Counted from the first letter of the stretch, positions 21,789 through 35,516 are shown. The stretch is 64,000 nucleotides of DNA from Pardosa pseudoannulata (GCA_032207245.1 CM063503.1:56005017-56069016); one strand, 5' to 3'. Made by a program: numbers and translations. Notes: generated by a model not told the origin, from the sequence alone.

Positions 21789-22208
21789 GGAAAATTCTCA
21801 GGGGTTTTCAAAACTTAAATCAAGGGTAAAAATTCCTGCGTCATTTTCCATTCCCCTTTTTAACCCCTAACCTAAATTGACCACTGGGGCTACAGGTTAC
21901 GCCCTCAGAGAAGGGACCTGGACAATTATAAACCTACATGGCCCTAGCGGACAATTTAGGAAATTTCCAAATAAAAAGGAGATACACGCTAACGGAGACA
22001 GATTTTTCTAGAGATATTTTCCCACAGATGTTGACCCAGGTATTAAGTGTCTTGTACATAGAACTTCATGCTAGCTGACCCTTCAGTTTGTCCCTATGAT
22101 GAAGTGGGAACCCGTCCTTCAAAGTTATCTTAATAAAGGTCTTTAGCTGAAACGGTATCATTTTTATGGCCATGACTGCAACCCCCCATCGAGAAGTCAG
22201 TCTCATTA
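21787..22208 (-). repeat. Microsatellite-bounded dispersed repeat, copy 2
   Basis: Reverse-complement relative of 9327-9680: it contains TGATGAAGTGGGAACCCGTCC, GATGTTGACCCAGG and ends CAGTCTCATTA. It is framed by a TA-TG run on the left and a TA run on the right. Confidence 0.6.
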
Positions 22209-22316
<108 letters not shown>

Positions 22317-22563
22317 AATTAAAATCAAAATGTAAAACTTAAAAAAATGAGCTTGATGTCAGATAACTATGAAAAAAGAAATTATTTGATTCTGTGTTCG
22401 CTTATACCATTGAAGAATCGGGATTATATATATATAAAATCTTAGCATGCTAAATCATCGTGTATCACACACATACACAGACATATATATCTATAATCTT
22501 AGCTATACAGATTAGCTTTATTTGTGTATTCATTAGAAATTATTTCAAGAACTGTCGTTTCGA

Positions 22564-22735
22564 TAGTATTTGGGTGGTACGATGTACGAATAGGTAGAGT
22601 ACTGGCTATCAGGTACCGGAGTTCGAGGGTAAAATTCCTACTGGAAACCTGTATGTTTGTAGTCATTCGGAATAAGATTTAAGCAGTAGGTACTGGTTTA
22701 ATAACTCGTGTTACAATAAACTGTTTGTAGTGACA
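22564..22735 (+). mobile_element. tRNA-derived SINE
   Basis: The head contains GTACGAATAGGTAGAGTAC and a degraded box B. The family body follows: ATGTTTGTAGTCATTCGG, TTTAAGCAGTAGG, ACTCGTGTTACAATAA. Diverged copy. Confidence 0.6.
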
Positions 22736-23049
22736 ACTATTTAAAAAAAGGTAGTATTCATTACATTGGTATTTTTATAATCTGGGAAATAGATAAAAAT
22801 AATTGAGGGTTAACCAAAAAAAAAACTTTACAAAAGGACTGGAAACTTTCAATGTTTTAATTAACAGCCTCATACTCTCATTAAAGTACTTAAAAAATTA
22901 TTCTAAAACGAGCAGAACTTTTGATTTTATAATGAAAAAAAAAAGAAAAAAAACCTTGTTATATTGACGATTTTTTTACTCGAAAGGTACTATGCTTCCT
23001 TATTTATAATAATTAGCCGATCAGCAAAGGACAAAACGCTGAAATCAAT
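22736..23049. other. AT-rich spacer
   Basis: Homopolymer A and T runs; nothing recognised. Confidence 0.3.
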
Positions 23050-24260
23050 GAAAGGAACAGCACAAAATATTTGGTACTAAGTTTCATTTACTGTCGTTTT
23101 AGTCTAAAATACTAAAATACAATTTTCTTGAAAAAAAAAAAATTCTGCATCATTAGAAAAAAAGAGTATTTCAATTCAGGAATTTCAAGAGCATATTGCA
23201 ACCTTAATATATTTAAATTACAATTCTCATAAACTTTAAATACTACAGAATGAAGGACATTGGCCTTGATAATTTGAGTTATGCTGACTCTCAGCAACCT
23301 GGTTATAGTAAATTAGAGTGTTGTACAATTGGAAGTCCTTTTCATATTGTAGCAGTAAAAAGAGAAAACAGCAGTAAATATTCTAGAAAAGAGTATTATA
23401 ATGAAAATGTTTTTAGACTCGGAAAATACTATGTTCACTTAGACGATTTGCTGCAATGGACACAATTTTGGATCAAATAACAAGAATAGAAGGGAATCTT
23501 TGCTACTTAGAACTTGCTACGCAAAATCTTTGCTTAGTTTATTACCGTTTTAGACTAAAACACAATTTTCTTGCAAAAATAGTTTTATCTGCATAAACAA
23601 AAGAAGTTTATTTCAGTGCAAGATTTTCAAGAGCTTATTGCAACTTAATATTTTAAAGTTTCTCTTCCCAGAAACTTTAAATACTGCAGAATATAAGACA
23701 TTGGCCTTGGTAACTTGAGTTATGTTGACCCTCATTAACCTGGTTACAGTAAATTAGAGTGTTATACAACTGAAAGTACTTTTCATATGGTAGCAGAAAA
23801 AAGAGAAAACCAAGAGTTAATATTCTGGAAAAGACCTATTATAATGCAAATTTTTTGCGACTCTAAAGATATTACGTCCACTTTTTTGCAATGGACAAAA
23901 TTTTCGATCTAATAATAGGAATAGCACGAAATCTTTACTATTTAGAACTCTGCTACACGAAACCTTTACTTATTTTGTTTACTATAGTTTTAGACTAAAA
24001 TATAATTTTCTTGCAGAAATAGTTTTTTTCTGTATAATTTGAAAAACGAGTCTATTTCATTGTAAGTTTCAAGAGTCTATTGCAACCTTAATATTATTGA
24101 GCCAGAAACTTTAAATACTGCAGAACACAAGACATTGGCCTTGGCAACTTGAATTATATTGACCCATATTAACCTGGCTACAGTAAATTAGAGTGCTATA
24201 CAATTAGAAGTTCTTTTCGAAATGTGACAGTAAAAAGAGAAAATGAACAGGATATATTCA
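23050..24260 (+). repeat. Tandem array, ~445-bp unit, about 2.7 copies
   Basis: The landmark GTTTTAGACTAAAA recurs near 23095 (variant), 23545 and 23985. Each unit then has ACAATTTTCTTGC, a TTTCAAGAGC...TTGCAACCTTAATAT block, GACATTGGCCTTG and GTAAATTAGAGTG. The 76-codon plus frame at 23250-23480 is open in the first copy only; equivalents in the later copies carry stops, so I do not call it a gene. Confidence 0.75.
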
Positions 24261-24454
24261 AGCAAGAAAAAAACACAATAGAAGACTGACATGTGCGCAA
24301 AGAAGTACGACTTGACCTTCTAATCTTGAAATCTGAAATAATAAATTTAATTTGAAGAAAGTATGGCGGAACCTTGATCCATCGTTATTTAAGGGGATGG
24401 AAATGGAGAACGATGGATGAAGGAAAACATGATGGCTACTAAGTACAAGGAATA

Positions 24455-25822
24455 CAGGGATAGCCTAATATTTCCCTGATAATTTTCCTAAAATTCCCTG
24501 ACTAATGTAGTCTCGCGACATTTCTAGGAAATATGCTTAATTTTGAACCAGAAGAGGCTCCATGTAGAGGTAAAGTGTCATTACGTTTTGTTATTTATAA
24601 GTATTTTACTTTAAGGTGTATGTTGGCGAAATTTTACCTTCTGGACACATCTAACAATTGTACCATGCTTTCAATTAAAGTAGTCACAATCTCGTAATTC
24701 AAAAGTGTCTCTTTTACATTTGCAGTAGGTATATTATAGTTGCAATTTCTCATCCAAAATACAATATATCGGTGTATATATCAATGATGCAATTAAAAGT
24801 GATGAAATATTTTCTTAACTTTTAATTGTGGTGAAGAAAAATATTTAAATAGTTTGTATTTATGTATATAATTTTTTTTTTACATTTCTTTCAAGTGAAA
24901 ATAGAAAACAACTTTACTTTATTTAAAAGGAATTTATACTTATATTTAAAGCTGCTTAATAAAAAACAAAACTATTTTTTTTAAATTTGAAATATTTGAA
25001 ATTTTTATTCTTGGCGTAGTGATAGCTGTTTTGACGTTAAAAAAACTTTCTGGGAGTTGGAAAATTCCCTGATGTTTGTGGAATTTCGAAAAACACTGTG
25101 ATATTTTCCCTGCTATTTGTGGAAACTTTTGTGAAAACTATTTGTGGAAACTGAGAAGAAGCAGCTGCAACCAACCACTGATGCCAGAACCAACTTTAAA
25201 AAAGTCGTCAAAAATTGTTGTGGTTAGTGCTGCCCTAACTTTCATGTTTAAAATACTTTATTTGTTAAATCCAAATGTTGTGGAAATATAAAATTTTAAT
25301 TGTTGTTCATAAAACGTGTTGTGGTTAATGCCACCCTAATTTCCATGTTTAAAATATTTTATTTGTTAAATATAATTATTTAAATGTTGAGGAAAGTTAA
25401 ATATTTAATTGTTCAATATAAATATTTAATTGTTGTTCACAAAAATTGTTGTGGTTTATTCCACCAACAATATATTTTATTTATTTAACAGTAATAACAA
25501 AAATATTTATATTTAATAATATTTTATTTCTGAAACATAAATATTTAAATTGTTGTGGAAATATAAATATTTAATTGTTGTCCTTTAAAATTGTTGTGGT
25601 TAATATTGTCCTAATTTCCATGAATAAAAAATTTTATTTGTTAAATATATAAATCTCTGTTAAACTTACATCTTTGACTTTTTAATATTTAGTTTTGTAT
25701 TACTTGAAGTTAATATGGAACCCGAAATTTAAATGTCAGAATTGGGAAAATATTTTTAGGAATGGTAACGTACCCTGTCAATTCCCTAATTTTAAGGTTT
25801 TCTTTAATGTTTGGCCACCCTG
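24455..25822. mobile_element. TIR element beginning CAGGG
   Basis: The left end CAGGGATAGCCTAATATT and the complement of the right end, CAGGGTGGCCAAACATT, are similar over about 17 bases, like hAT-type ends. The interior repeats the phrase AATTCCCTGA several times. AACATGATGG occurs at 24426-24435 and 25824-25833, a possible target duplication, but about 19 extra bases lie between the left copy and CAGGG. A 71-codon frame at 25076 has no recognised motif. Confidence 0.4.
25205..25650. repeat. Short tandem array, ~115-bp unit
   Basis: Units share AATTGTTGTGGTTA, GCCACCCTAATTTCCATG, TTTTATTTGTTAAAT and AAATATTTAATTG. About four diverged copies lie inside the CAGGG element. Confidence 0.6.
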
Positions 25823-25830
25823 GAACATGA

Positions 25831-26699
25831 TGGATTTAGAAATTCAGTAGATTGTACGATTATAAAAAACTGATTATTTACAACACTAATTAGAAGTGTT
25901 TACAATTTTATAAAGTATAATTTTATATTCAAAATTATACTTAAAATACAAAATTATACTTTAAAAATTCTTCTGCCTGGTCCCTGCTTTTAAAAAGCTA
26001 AAATCCACTTTGTGTTGTCCCATAGAGTAATGTTGGCCGCATATATGGTGCTCCCATACTAAATGGATAACAATTATCAGCGCCTAAGTAATGGCGAATA
26101 TTATAAAAGCAAGTGCCCCGTAATGTAAATAATAAAATAAATTTTATATACTATAAAAAATTTTTTTCCAATTGTCGAAAAAGCGATCTCAGTGCCAAGA
26201 TTCAATTTCAAATATTTCCAATTAAAAAAAAAATGGGTTTTACACTTTGTTAAGGAACGTTAAAGAATGTTAGCATTTTCTATTGAGAATGTGAAACTTT
26301 TTTGTAATTTATGATTTTAGTAAAATATGAAAATACTCTTTAAGATTATCCCAAAATTTTCTTCCTAAGAATTCAAATATTAGACTATATTTTTTCCTCA
26401 TCAGAAACAAATAATAATTTACTGCTTACATTTTATCATGTTCTACAGGTAAGGAAAGCAAAATTACCAAGTCAAAAATATTCTGTTTATTCCTTCTGAT
26501 ATTTTCAGAGAAAAAATTCCTGAAATCAAATTTATGCATCCTGCTTTTTAGCAGTTTTCACGTGTAAGGGACAAAAAAGATAAATAAAATATATCGCTTG
26601 GCACGACAGCCATTCTTTAACCCTTCCCTTACATAAACAATTGCTCGTAGATCTCAGAATATAAAGGTTTTAAAGCTTGCGCATACACGCAACGATGCA
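25831..26699. other. AT-rich DNA, nothing recognised
   Basis: No gene, element end or tandem structure was seen before the array at 26700. Confidence 0.3.
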
Positions 26700-29125
26700 T
26701 ATTAATGTGTGCATATTTTCTTGTTATGACCGTTAGGTTTTGCATGTAGGAATTTAAGCTTTAGGGAACATAGGAAAGATTTGTACTGATTCGTATTCAA
26801 ATCACATTATATTATATTGCAGTGGTTAGAAGAATAAGTAATTATTTTTTCTTATATGGTCTGTGAGAAAAATTCTGAATTATTAGAAAAGAGTTAAGAT
26901 AAGTCCGCTTTGTCTAATATACTTCCACTTAACTAATAAATATCAGTCGGAGTTTTCAGTTGCCTCTGTTATAAATATTCTTCACGTTAAATAATGATTT
27001 TTTTGAAGCTTCGGGTTATCTGAAGCTCTTAATGTGGTCCAAAGGACATAAAAAATAATGTAAAAAGTGCGGTTTATCTAAAAGTAGATTTTGAGCAATT
27101 GATCTTCTGATTCTGTATTTTATTACCTGATTTTCATGTTATGATCATTAGTGTTTGTTTGTAGGAATTTGAGCTTTAGTCAACTAAGAAAGGGTATATA
27201 CTAATTAAAATTAAAATTCCAGTTAATTATTATATAATAGTAGTTAAAAGAATAAGTAATTATTTTTTTCTTATATGGTCTGTGAGAAAAATTCTGAATT
27301 ATTAGAGAAGAGTTAAGATAATTCCGCTTTGTCTAATATAACTCGACTTACTTAACTAATAAATATCAGGCAAAATTTTCAGCTGCAGCTGTTATAAATA
27401 TTCTTCACCTTAAATAATGATTTTTTGAAGTTTCGGGTTATGTGAAGCTCTTGATATGATCCAAACAACATATAACATAATGTAAAAAAATACATTTTAT
27501 CTAGAAGTAGATTTTGGGGAATTGATCTTCTGGTTCTGAATTTTAATACACGATTTTCATGTTATGATCATTAGTTTTTGTTTGTACCAATTTGACCTTT
27601 AGGTAACTAAGAAAGGGTATATACTACTTAAAATTAAAATTCCAGTTAATTATTATATAACAGTAGTTAAAAGAACATGTAATTATTTTTTTCTTATATG
27701 GCCTGTGAGAAAAATTCTGAATTATTAGAGAAGAGTTAAGATAATTTATTTTTGTCTAATATATCTCGACTTACTTAACTAACAAATATCAGGCGAAATT
27801 TTCAGCTGCAGCTGCTATAAATATTCTTCACCTTAAATAATGATTTTTGATGTTTCGGGTTCTATGAAGCTCTTGATATGGTCCGAACGACATACAAAAT
27901 GTGAAAAGTGCGGTTAATCTAAAATTATATTTTGGGGGATTGATCTTCTGATTCTGTATTTCAGTATGTGATTTTCATGTTATGATCACTAGAGTTTGTT
28001 TATAGGAATTTGAGCCTTAGGCAACTCAGAAAGAGTATATACTAATTCAAATTCGATTTCCAGTTAATTATTATATAGAAGTAGTTAAAAGAATAAGTAT
28101 TTATTTTTTTTCTTTTATGGCCTGTGAGAAAAATTCTAAATCATTACAAAAGAGTTAATTCCGTTTTGTATAACATACATCCACTTATACAACTAATAAA
28201 TATCAGCTGCTGCTGTTATAAATATTTTTCACCTTAAATAAGGATTTTTTGATATTTCGAGTTCTGAAGCTCTTGATTTGGGCCAAATGACATACAAAAT
28301 AATGTAAAAATGCTTTTTACCTAAAAGTAGATTTTGGGGAATTAACATTCTGATTCTGTATTTTAATATGTGATTTTCATGTTATGATCATTAGTGTTTG
28401 TTTATAGGAATTTGAGCTTTAGGAAAGTAAGAAAGGGTATATACTAATTAAAATTAAAATTACAATTAATTATTATATAACAGTAGTTAAAAGAATAAGT
28501 AATTATTTTTTTCTTGTATAGTCTGTGAGAAAAATTCTGAATTATTACAAGAGAGGTAAGATAATTCCGTTTTGTCTAACATACATCCACTTACACAACT
28601 AATAAATATCAGCTACCGCTGTTATAAATATTTTTCACCTTAAAAAAATGATTTTTTGAAAATTCGAGTTCTGAAACTCTTGATGTGGACCAAATGACAT
28701 ACAAAATAATGTAAAAATGCTTTTTACCTAAAAGTAGATTTTGGGGAATTGATTTTCTGTTTTGTATTTTAATGTATGATTTTTACGTTATGATCATTAG
28801 TGTTTGTTTATAGGAATTTAAGTCTTAGGCAACTCAGAAAAAGTATAAAACTTATTAAATTCAAATTTTAGTTTATTATTATATAACAGTAATTAACATA
28901 ATAAATATTTCATTTTTCATTATATGGCCTGAATTATTCTGAATTATTACAAAAGATGTAAGATATTTTGTTTTTTTTTTTAACATACATCCTCTTAATT
29001 AACTAATAAATATCAAACGCAATTTTCAGCTGCCTCTATTATAAATATTCTTCACCTAAAATAATGATTTTTTGATATTTCGAGTTCTATGAAGGTCTTA
29101 GCGTGGTTTGAACTACATACAAAAT
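26700..29125 (+). repeat. Tandem array, six ~400-423-bp units
   Basis: The landmark GTTATGATCATTAG recurs at about 26723, 27138, 27561, 27980, 28381 and 28787. Each unit also has CTGTGAGAAAAATTCTGAAT, CAACTAATAAATATCAG, a GCTGTTATAAATATT block and TACATTAAAATAATGTAA-type words. The first unit is the most diverged. The last unit merges into the 1.4-kb duplication starting at 28721. Confidence 0.85.
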
Positions 29126-29203
29126 AATGTAACGGGAAACTTCTTAAACGGGAAATCAGACAATAAGCTTTATTTATGCGTATGTATGTGTATATATATA
29201 CAT

Positions 29204-29250
<47 letters not shown>

Positions 29251-29253
<3 letters not shown>

Positions 29254-29935
29254 TAAAATCCACTTAAGAAATTTTCTAAGGGAATAAAAAAAGTAAATTT
29301 CTTAAACGAAATTAATTTTTTTAAAAACAAAATAACCACATAGATAATGATGAGAGATTTTTTTCTATATAAAATAATATATAAACAGTAGTTTTGGTTT
29401 TTCTCAAAAATTTACATTTTTTTTTCATTTTTAAAAAGTCAGCTAATAAAGGAAAGCAACATAATTACCTTAGAATATCATAGAATTCAGCTAAGAAATT
29501 TTGCTTTTAACACCACTGAAATCGGTAATAGAATAAATCGGTTATAGTTTTCTGTTTTTTATCGGAAATTTGTAATTGATAACAGTCCAGCTGTCTTAAG
29601 CTTTTAAAAACTTTTTCAGACACATTTTAAATAAAAATGACAACAATAATTTTCAGCCATAAACATTGACCTTTACAAACAGAGAGAGAGAAGATAAAAA
29701 ACAGTAAGCAGTACAGCACAGAAACTGTAAGCGTTACTTACAGCAGCTATAAACGCTTTCTGTAAGTAAACTTAGAAATGAAAAAAAACTTTTTAAGCGG
29801 GAAAGAGTTTAGAACGAAATTTTATAAACAGGTTATTTTAACATTGTATGAATAGGGTAAAAATGGCTACCGAGAGTATAAACGTCTTAAGCGGGAAAAC
29901 TTCTTAAGGGGGAACTTTTTAAACGGGTTTTACTG
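29251..29935. mobile_element. pogo-like MITE, copy 1
   Basis: Inverted ends CAGTAAAATCCACTTAAG and CGGGTTTTACTG with TA on both sides (29249-29250, 29936-29937), as for Tc1/mariner-pogo elements. The word CTTAAG with TTTTC recurs in the subterminal regions of both ends. Non-coding. Confidence 0.75.
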
Positions 29936-29954
29936 TATTTCAAATTATTTGACC

Positions 29955-29985
<31 letters not shown>

Positions 29986-30120
29986 AAAATGCAGCTCCAA
30001 AAGCTTCATATAGATCTAATATGGCACATTGTGGCTTATTCTTATTTTTAAGTTTGAAATTACCACTTCATAGTCATCATTTTCAGTCTATTGATGCACT
30101 CAAGGGTAATACAAACTCTG
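29955..30120 (+). pseudogene. Mariner remnant, truncated duplicate
   Basis: After an A tract, ATGCAGCTCCAAAAGC leads into the same sequence as 31405-31540 and is cut off at the duplication junction. The frame is broken relative to the downstream copy. Confidence 0.55.
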
Positions 30121-30587
30121 TTTTTACCTAAAAGTAGATTTTGGGGAATTGATTTTCTGTTTTGTATTTTAATGTATGATTTTTACGTTATGATCATTAG
30201 TGTTTGTTTATAGGAATTTAAGTCTTAGGCAACTCAGAAAAAGTATAAAACTTATTAAATTCAAATTTTAGTTTATTATTATATAACAGTAATTAACATA
30301 ATAAATATTTCATTTTTCATTATATGGCCTGAATTATTCTGAATTATTACAAAAGATGTAAGATATTTTGTTTTTTTTTTTAACATACATCATACATCCT
30401 CTTAATCAACTAATAAATATCAAACGCAATTTTCAGTTGCCGCTATTATAAATATTTTTTACCTAAAATATTGATTTTTAGATATTTCGAGTTCTATGAA
30501 GGTCTTAGCGTGGTTTGAACTACATACAAAATAATGTAACGGGAGTATTCTTAAACGGGAAATCAGGCAATAAGCATTAATTATGTG

Positions 30588-31343
<756 letters not shown>

Positions 31344-31360
31344 TATTTCAAATTGTTTGA

Positions 31361-31404
<44 letters not shown>

Positions 31405-31405
<1 letters not shown>

Positions 31406-31621
31406 AATGCAGCTCTAAAAGCTTCATATAGATATAATATGGCACCTTGTGGCTCATTCTTATTTTTAAGTTTGAAATTACCACTTCATAGTCGTCGTTT
31501 TCAGTCTATTGATGCAATCAAAGATAATTCGATACAAACTCTGAAGGAGTTTCTGAAAAATGAGCTTAACTCATGCTTTGATGATTCGATAAAACGTTTG
31601 CAGAAATACATTGCAGTATGA
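31405..31621 (+). pseudogene. Mariner transposase C-terminal remnant
   Basis: The frame 31439-31621 reads MAPCGSFLFL, then SLKLPLHSRRFQSIDAIKDN, then TLKEFLKNELNSCFDDSIKR. It matches the tail of mariner transposases (APxDxxLFxxLK, then an LxxxRFxSxxAIxxN stretch). In active enzymes the APC/APS is followed by the third catalytic Asp; here that position is Gly, so it is inactive as well as truncated. Everything upstream is replaced by an A tract of about 40 bases (31362-31402). No mariner terminal repeat was recognised. Confidence 0.75.
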
Positions 31622-32149
31622 GAAGATTACTGTGAAGGAGCTATAATAAATATTGACCAATAAACCTTTTGTTTCATGACAGTATTCCCGAAATGTTTCT
31701 ATCGCAGTATTATAAGACAGTCATAAGTGACTTTTAAGAACTAACCTACTTTATCTATATAATTCCTTTGTTCAAGAACCTAGTCTTCTTAAGAATCCAG
31801 CATCTTGGGAAGAAAAGGTTGTACATATAGAAATATCACAATTAGAGGGTTTGGCCTAAGAGTTCTCTTGACCCAGTTTTCCTATAAAGAGTACAGGGAT
31901 TACTCTCGGGATTCGTAAACTAAAATTAAAGTAATCTTCCATGGAAAGGAATGCAGGCGACATTGGTGAAAATGGTAATTGATGGGTCGGAGTCGATAAG
32001 CAGAAATAATAAGCATTTCTGGATTCCGCTAAGAGCTTGCAGTAATGATGGTTTGAAATGGTATAGAGACCCTTGGCATAGAAGGTTAAAGGTGAAGATG
32101 TGGTTTAAAGAAAATCGGCTTCGGCGTTCATAGAAATGGGTTTGGTTTA
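31622..32149. other. Non-coding DNA after the mariner remnant
   Basis: Moderate complexity, no domain in the 60-codon frame at 31951-32133. May include the 3' part of the mariner element. Confidence 0.3.
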
Positions 32150-32245
32150 GTTTGGATTTTTTTTTTCTAACACATCGAGCACTAATTAGACCGGTGTCTA
32201 ATTCCTAAAACCTATTTCCAAACAGCTTCGAACATTCTTGCCAGC
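32150..32245 (-). mobile_element. SINE 3' fragment, minus strand
   Basis: The complement carries GAATGTTCGAAGC, TTTTAGGAATTAG, CACCGGTCTAATTAG and TGCTCGATGTG, the body of the main SINE family. Confidence 0.55.
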
Positions 32246-32274
32246 AGCAATATTTGAAAACATGGACTCGATAG

Positions 32275-32360
32275 TCAAATCAATGCTCGCAATCAGCTTT
32301 ATGCAGTAACCCCGATCTTATTAACCTTCGTGTAGCAAATAGTTCAAATTAAACAAAATC
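32275..32360 (+). mobile_element. SINE 3' fragment, plus strand
   Basis: ATCAGCTTTATGCAGTAA, CCGATCTTATTAACC and TTCGTGTAGCAA match the SINE body. It faces the opposite way to the fragment just upstream, so two SINE fragments meet head to head. Confidence 0.6.
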
Positions 32361-32429
32361 TTTGGGATGTTAGAGATTATAAATATTTTTTTTACCCTTC
32401 TTGCGGGGATTTATGAGATTACTTTAATA

Positions 32430-33480
32430 TCAGATTAAATATTTTTTAATATATGATGAAAGTGCTTTAGATTTAAAACCGTATAGTAAAAGTTAGAATT
32501 AACACAAAAATAATTTTTTTCTTTTTCTTTTTTACATTAAATAAATGGTAAATTTTCAACACATAATTTGGACATATAATCTGGTTTTTATTATTTAAAA
32601 TGTATTATTTGATAAAATAATTTTAAAATGCATTTTTTACTTAACTTTAGTACCAGAATGCAGAAATTACAAGGAAAATTACAAGCAAGATATCAGAAAA
32701 TATTTTACATCCACAATTCAAATTCTTTCACAAATATAATTGATAATAATATATCTTTATATATAATTTAAAATCCTACAATCAGTGGTGTACCCAGGGA
32801 GGATGCAAAGGGATACACCTCACGGGCCCCAAGTTATTTTTCTCAAATTCGAAATATTTTTTATAATGTTAATTATATGATAAAATAATTTTAAAATGCA
32901 TTTTTAAGTAACCTTAGTCTCAAAATGCAGAAATTACAAGGAAAGCTACAAGCAAGATATCAGAAAATATTTTACATCAACAATACAAATTCTTTCCCAA
33001 ATATAATTAATAATAATATATCTTTATAAATAATTTAAAATCCTACAGTCAGCTGAGTAATATTTTTTAATATGTGATGAAAATGTTTTAGATTTAATAA
33101 CCGTATAGTAAAAGTTAGAATTAACACAAAAATAAGTTGCTTTTTACAGTAAATAAATAGTAAATTTTCAACACTATGAGTCAACACATAATTTGGTCAT
33201 AAAATCTGGTTTTTATTATTTAAAATGTATAACTTTAATTATTTGATAAAATAATTTTAAAATGCCTGTTTTACTTAACCTCAGTATCAGAATGCAGGAA
33301 TTACAAGGAAAGTTACAAGCAAGATATCAGAAAATATTTTACAATCACAATACAAATTCTTTCACTAATATAATTGATAATAATATATCTTTACATATAA
33401 TTTAAAATCCTACAATCAGTGGCGTACCCAGGGAGGATGCAAAAGGATACATCTCACGGGCCCCAAGTTATTTTTCTCAA
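32430..33480 (+). repeat. Tandem array, ~615-635-bp unit, containing a hAT-like end
   Basis: Two long units and a partial one share AATATTTTTTAATAT, AACCGTATAGTAAAAG, GAAATTACAAGGAAA, CAAGCAAGATATCAGAAAA and TAATATATCTTTA. Two units end in CAGTGGTGTACCCAGGGAGG or CAGTGGCGTACCCAGGGAGG (about 32782 and 33418), the look of a hAT terminus. The array therefore probably grew around a transposon end. Confidence 0.65.
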
Positions 33481-35365
33481 ATTTGAAATATTTTTTAAGC
33501 ATACATTTTTATTATACTATTATAGGTGTTCTAAACTTTAAAAAAATTTAATTTTCCTCGTAGTGCTTTAATTTTTTTCACCATGAAGAGAAAAAATTAT
33601 TCTATATAAACCAATTCCTGAATTTTTTTTTTTTAATGTGTCTGAAAAGGTGTTTGTAGATGAAGAGAGGGAGTGCATCTTAGAATATCTTCCAACAGTT
33701 TCCTGGCAAATAACGATAGGCGGTGTTTTTTTCCAGATAGTTTTTCAATCATCATTAAATGATTTTAATCAAATTTTCAATTATGTTGGATTTTACTGAC
33801 TCTAGTAAATAAAAGTATTTGTTCTGGTGGTATCTTTATTATTTTTCTTAAATGATCTTTATTTTGTAAATTTTTTAGAACTTGATAAAAATTATATCAG
33901 ACCTTGAACAGTTTTTAACAGGATAAATAAGATTGATGTAGCGTATTCTTTAGTTTTTGATGAGTGGTAATTCCAAACTAACAAATTATTTCTTTCATGA
34001 TAATGATTTTATGCACCACCGAAAATTAATTTCCCCTATTAATGTTGCCCTATATAAATGATTAATAAATACATAAATGGTGTTTAAATTTTTTAAGTAG
34101 GAAAATAATTTAAATTTTACTATTCGAAATTAAAACTTTAAAATATAATGACAATGATTAAATTATTTTACATGTAAGTTATAATATTATCCAAGTATTT
34201 GCATCAACAAACAAAATTTTTTGAAACTGTTTGAAATAATTTTAAGATATTGTACACACAAACTAAAAAATAGGAAATCTGAAAAAAATATTTTGAAGTT
34301 AAAATTATATATAAAAGTGACAGGTGATATAAATAATTTTATTCACTGCAACTGTCGTTTCATTTGAGATATATTGTAAAAGTAATGATATTAAAATATG
34401 TAAACACCTATGCAGTTTAATATATCATTTTTCTATTCGATTTAATAGTCTTGTGATGCCTCAAGGAAAATAAAGGCTGTCACTGTTTATAAACTTTTGA
34501 AAAATTTCTCTTTGGAGAAAAAAATATTTTAAAACTGGGTTACTTTTGTACCAAAAAGAAAAAAAAAAGGTTTTCCTATAACTTTATGAGTTTATAGTGA
34601 AAGACGTATCAGCCGACTCACAGCAAATACATACTAAGAAAGTCTTCAGTCATTTTTCGTTAAAAAACCAGGATTTTTTATAATTGCATGTAGGATTTCT
34701 CTTGTACGATTTTATGTATTTTTATATAGACTTTCCAGTATGGAAAATCCTTTAAAATTTTCAATTTGTTCCTAAGTTTAAATATTTAAGTACCAAACAA
34801 ATTTTTCTACTTTTTTAAATGCTAAAAACTCTGCTATTTTTCATATCGTATTAATTATCAATTTTTAAAGATGTTAAGGGTATTTAAAAAAGTTATTTTA
34901 TTCCCAAACTAATTCATATCCTTCAAAATGTAAGTTACAAATTCTACTTTCTATTTACAATTTAATATAAATCTGAAATTGTGCACGTTATTATATATTC
35001 TAAATTTTAGCTAAAAACAAGTTACCAAATTTTCTTTACATTAGACTAATTTATTATTTAGTAGCTGCGTATTCATTAAAATTTTAAAATCTGAAATAAA
35101 ATCTGAATAAAATTTTAATTTTTAAAATGATTTTAAAATCTTTTGCATTGAAATAAAAAAAACATTTTAATTCGATCTATAACTGAGTTTATAGCAAGCT
35201 AAAAACTATTAATTTTCTTTTCTATCTCGATTAAGGGTAATAAAACCCTTAAAAGAAAATTAGGAAATTTAAGGGAATTTTTTTAGCGTCGTATATCTGT
35301 GTGAATTAAAAAATTCTTATACGATAATAACCTTTGACAAAAATATGAATGGTAAAATTACTTAC
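33481..35365. other. Very AT-rich DNA, nothing recognised
   Basis: Long A/T tracts, no open frame over 60 codons and no terminal repeats. Confidence 0.4.
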
Positions 35366-35516
35366 CTTGCTCCCAATTTTTCGTTTGTTGTTGAAAAATA
35401 GAAGAAGAGATGTTCCACTCTCAGAGATCAAGCAATAATCTGGCATCAAGCATGCAATTGAACTGCTCGTAGTTGAAGTGCTCTTGTAATATATATGCGG
35501 ATACACCTTGTGAAAG
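35366..35516 (-). CDS. Candidate internal exon, minus strand, unknown gene
   Basis: On the minus strand this 151-bp segment is preceded by an acceptor TTTTATTTGCAG and followed by a donor CAAG|GTAAGTAA, both close to consensus. The frame open through both sites reads FHKVYPHIYYKSTSTT, then ACLMPDYCLISESGTSLLLF, then NNKRKIGSK. A second frame reads LSQGVSAYILQEHFNYEQF and stops before the donor. I recognise no domain in either. Base composition is less AT-rich than around it. The adjoining plus-strand candidate (35527-35727) cannot easily belong to the same gene. Confidence 0.4.

Noticed and set aside
21634..21870. Proteins with YIYIY and CVCVC runs
   Set aside because: Translations of TA and TG microsatellites; the same applies at 8731-8990, 29052-29339 and 42472-42654.
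23250..23480. 76-codon plus frame as a gene
   Set aside because: Falls in the first of three tandem units; corresponding frames in the other units are broken.
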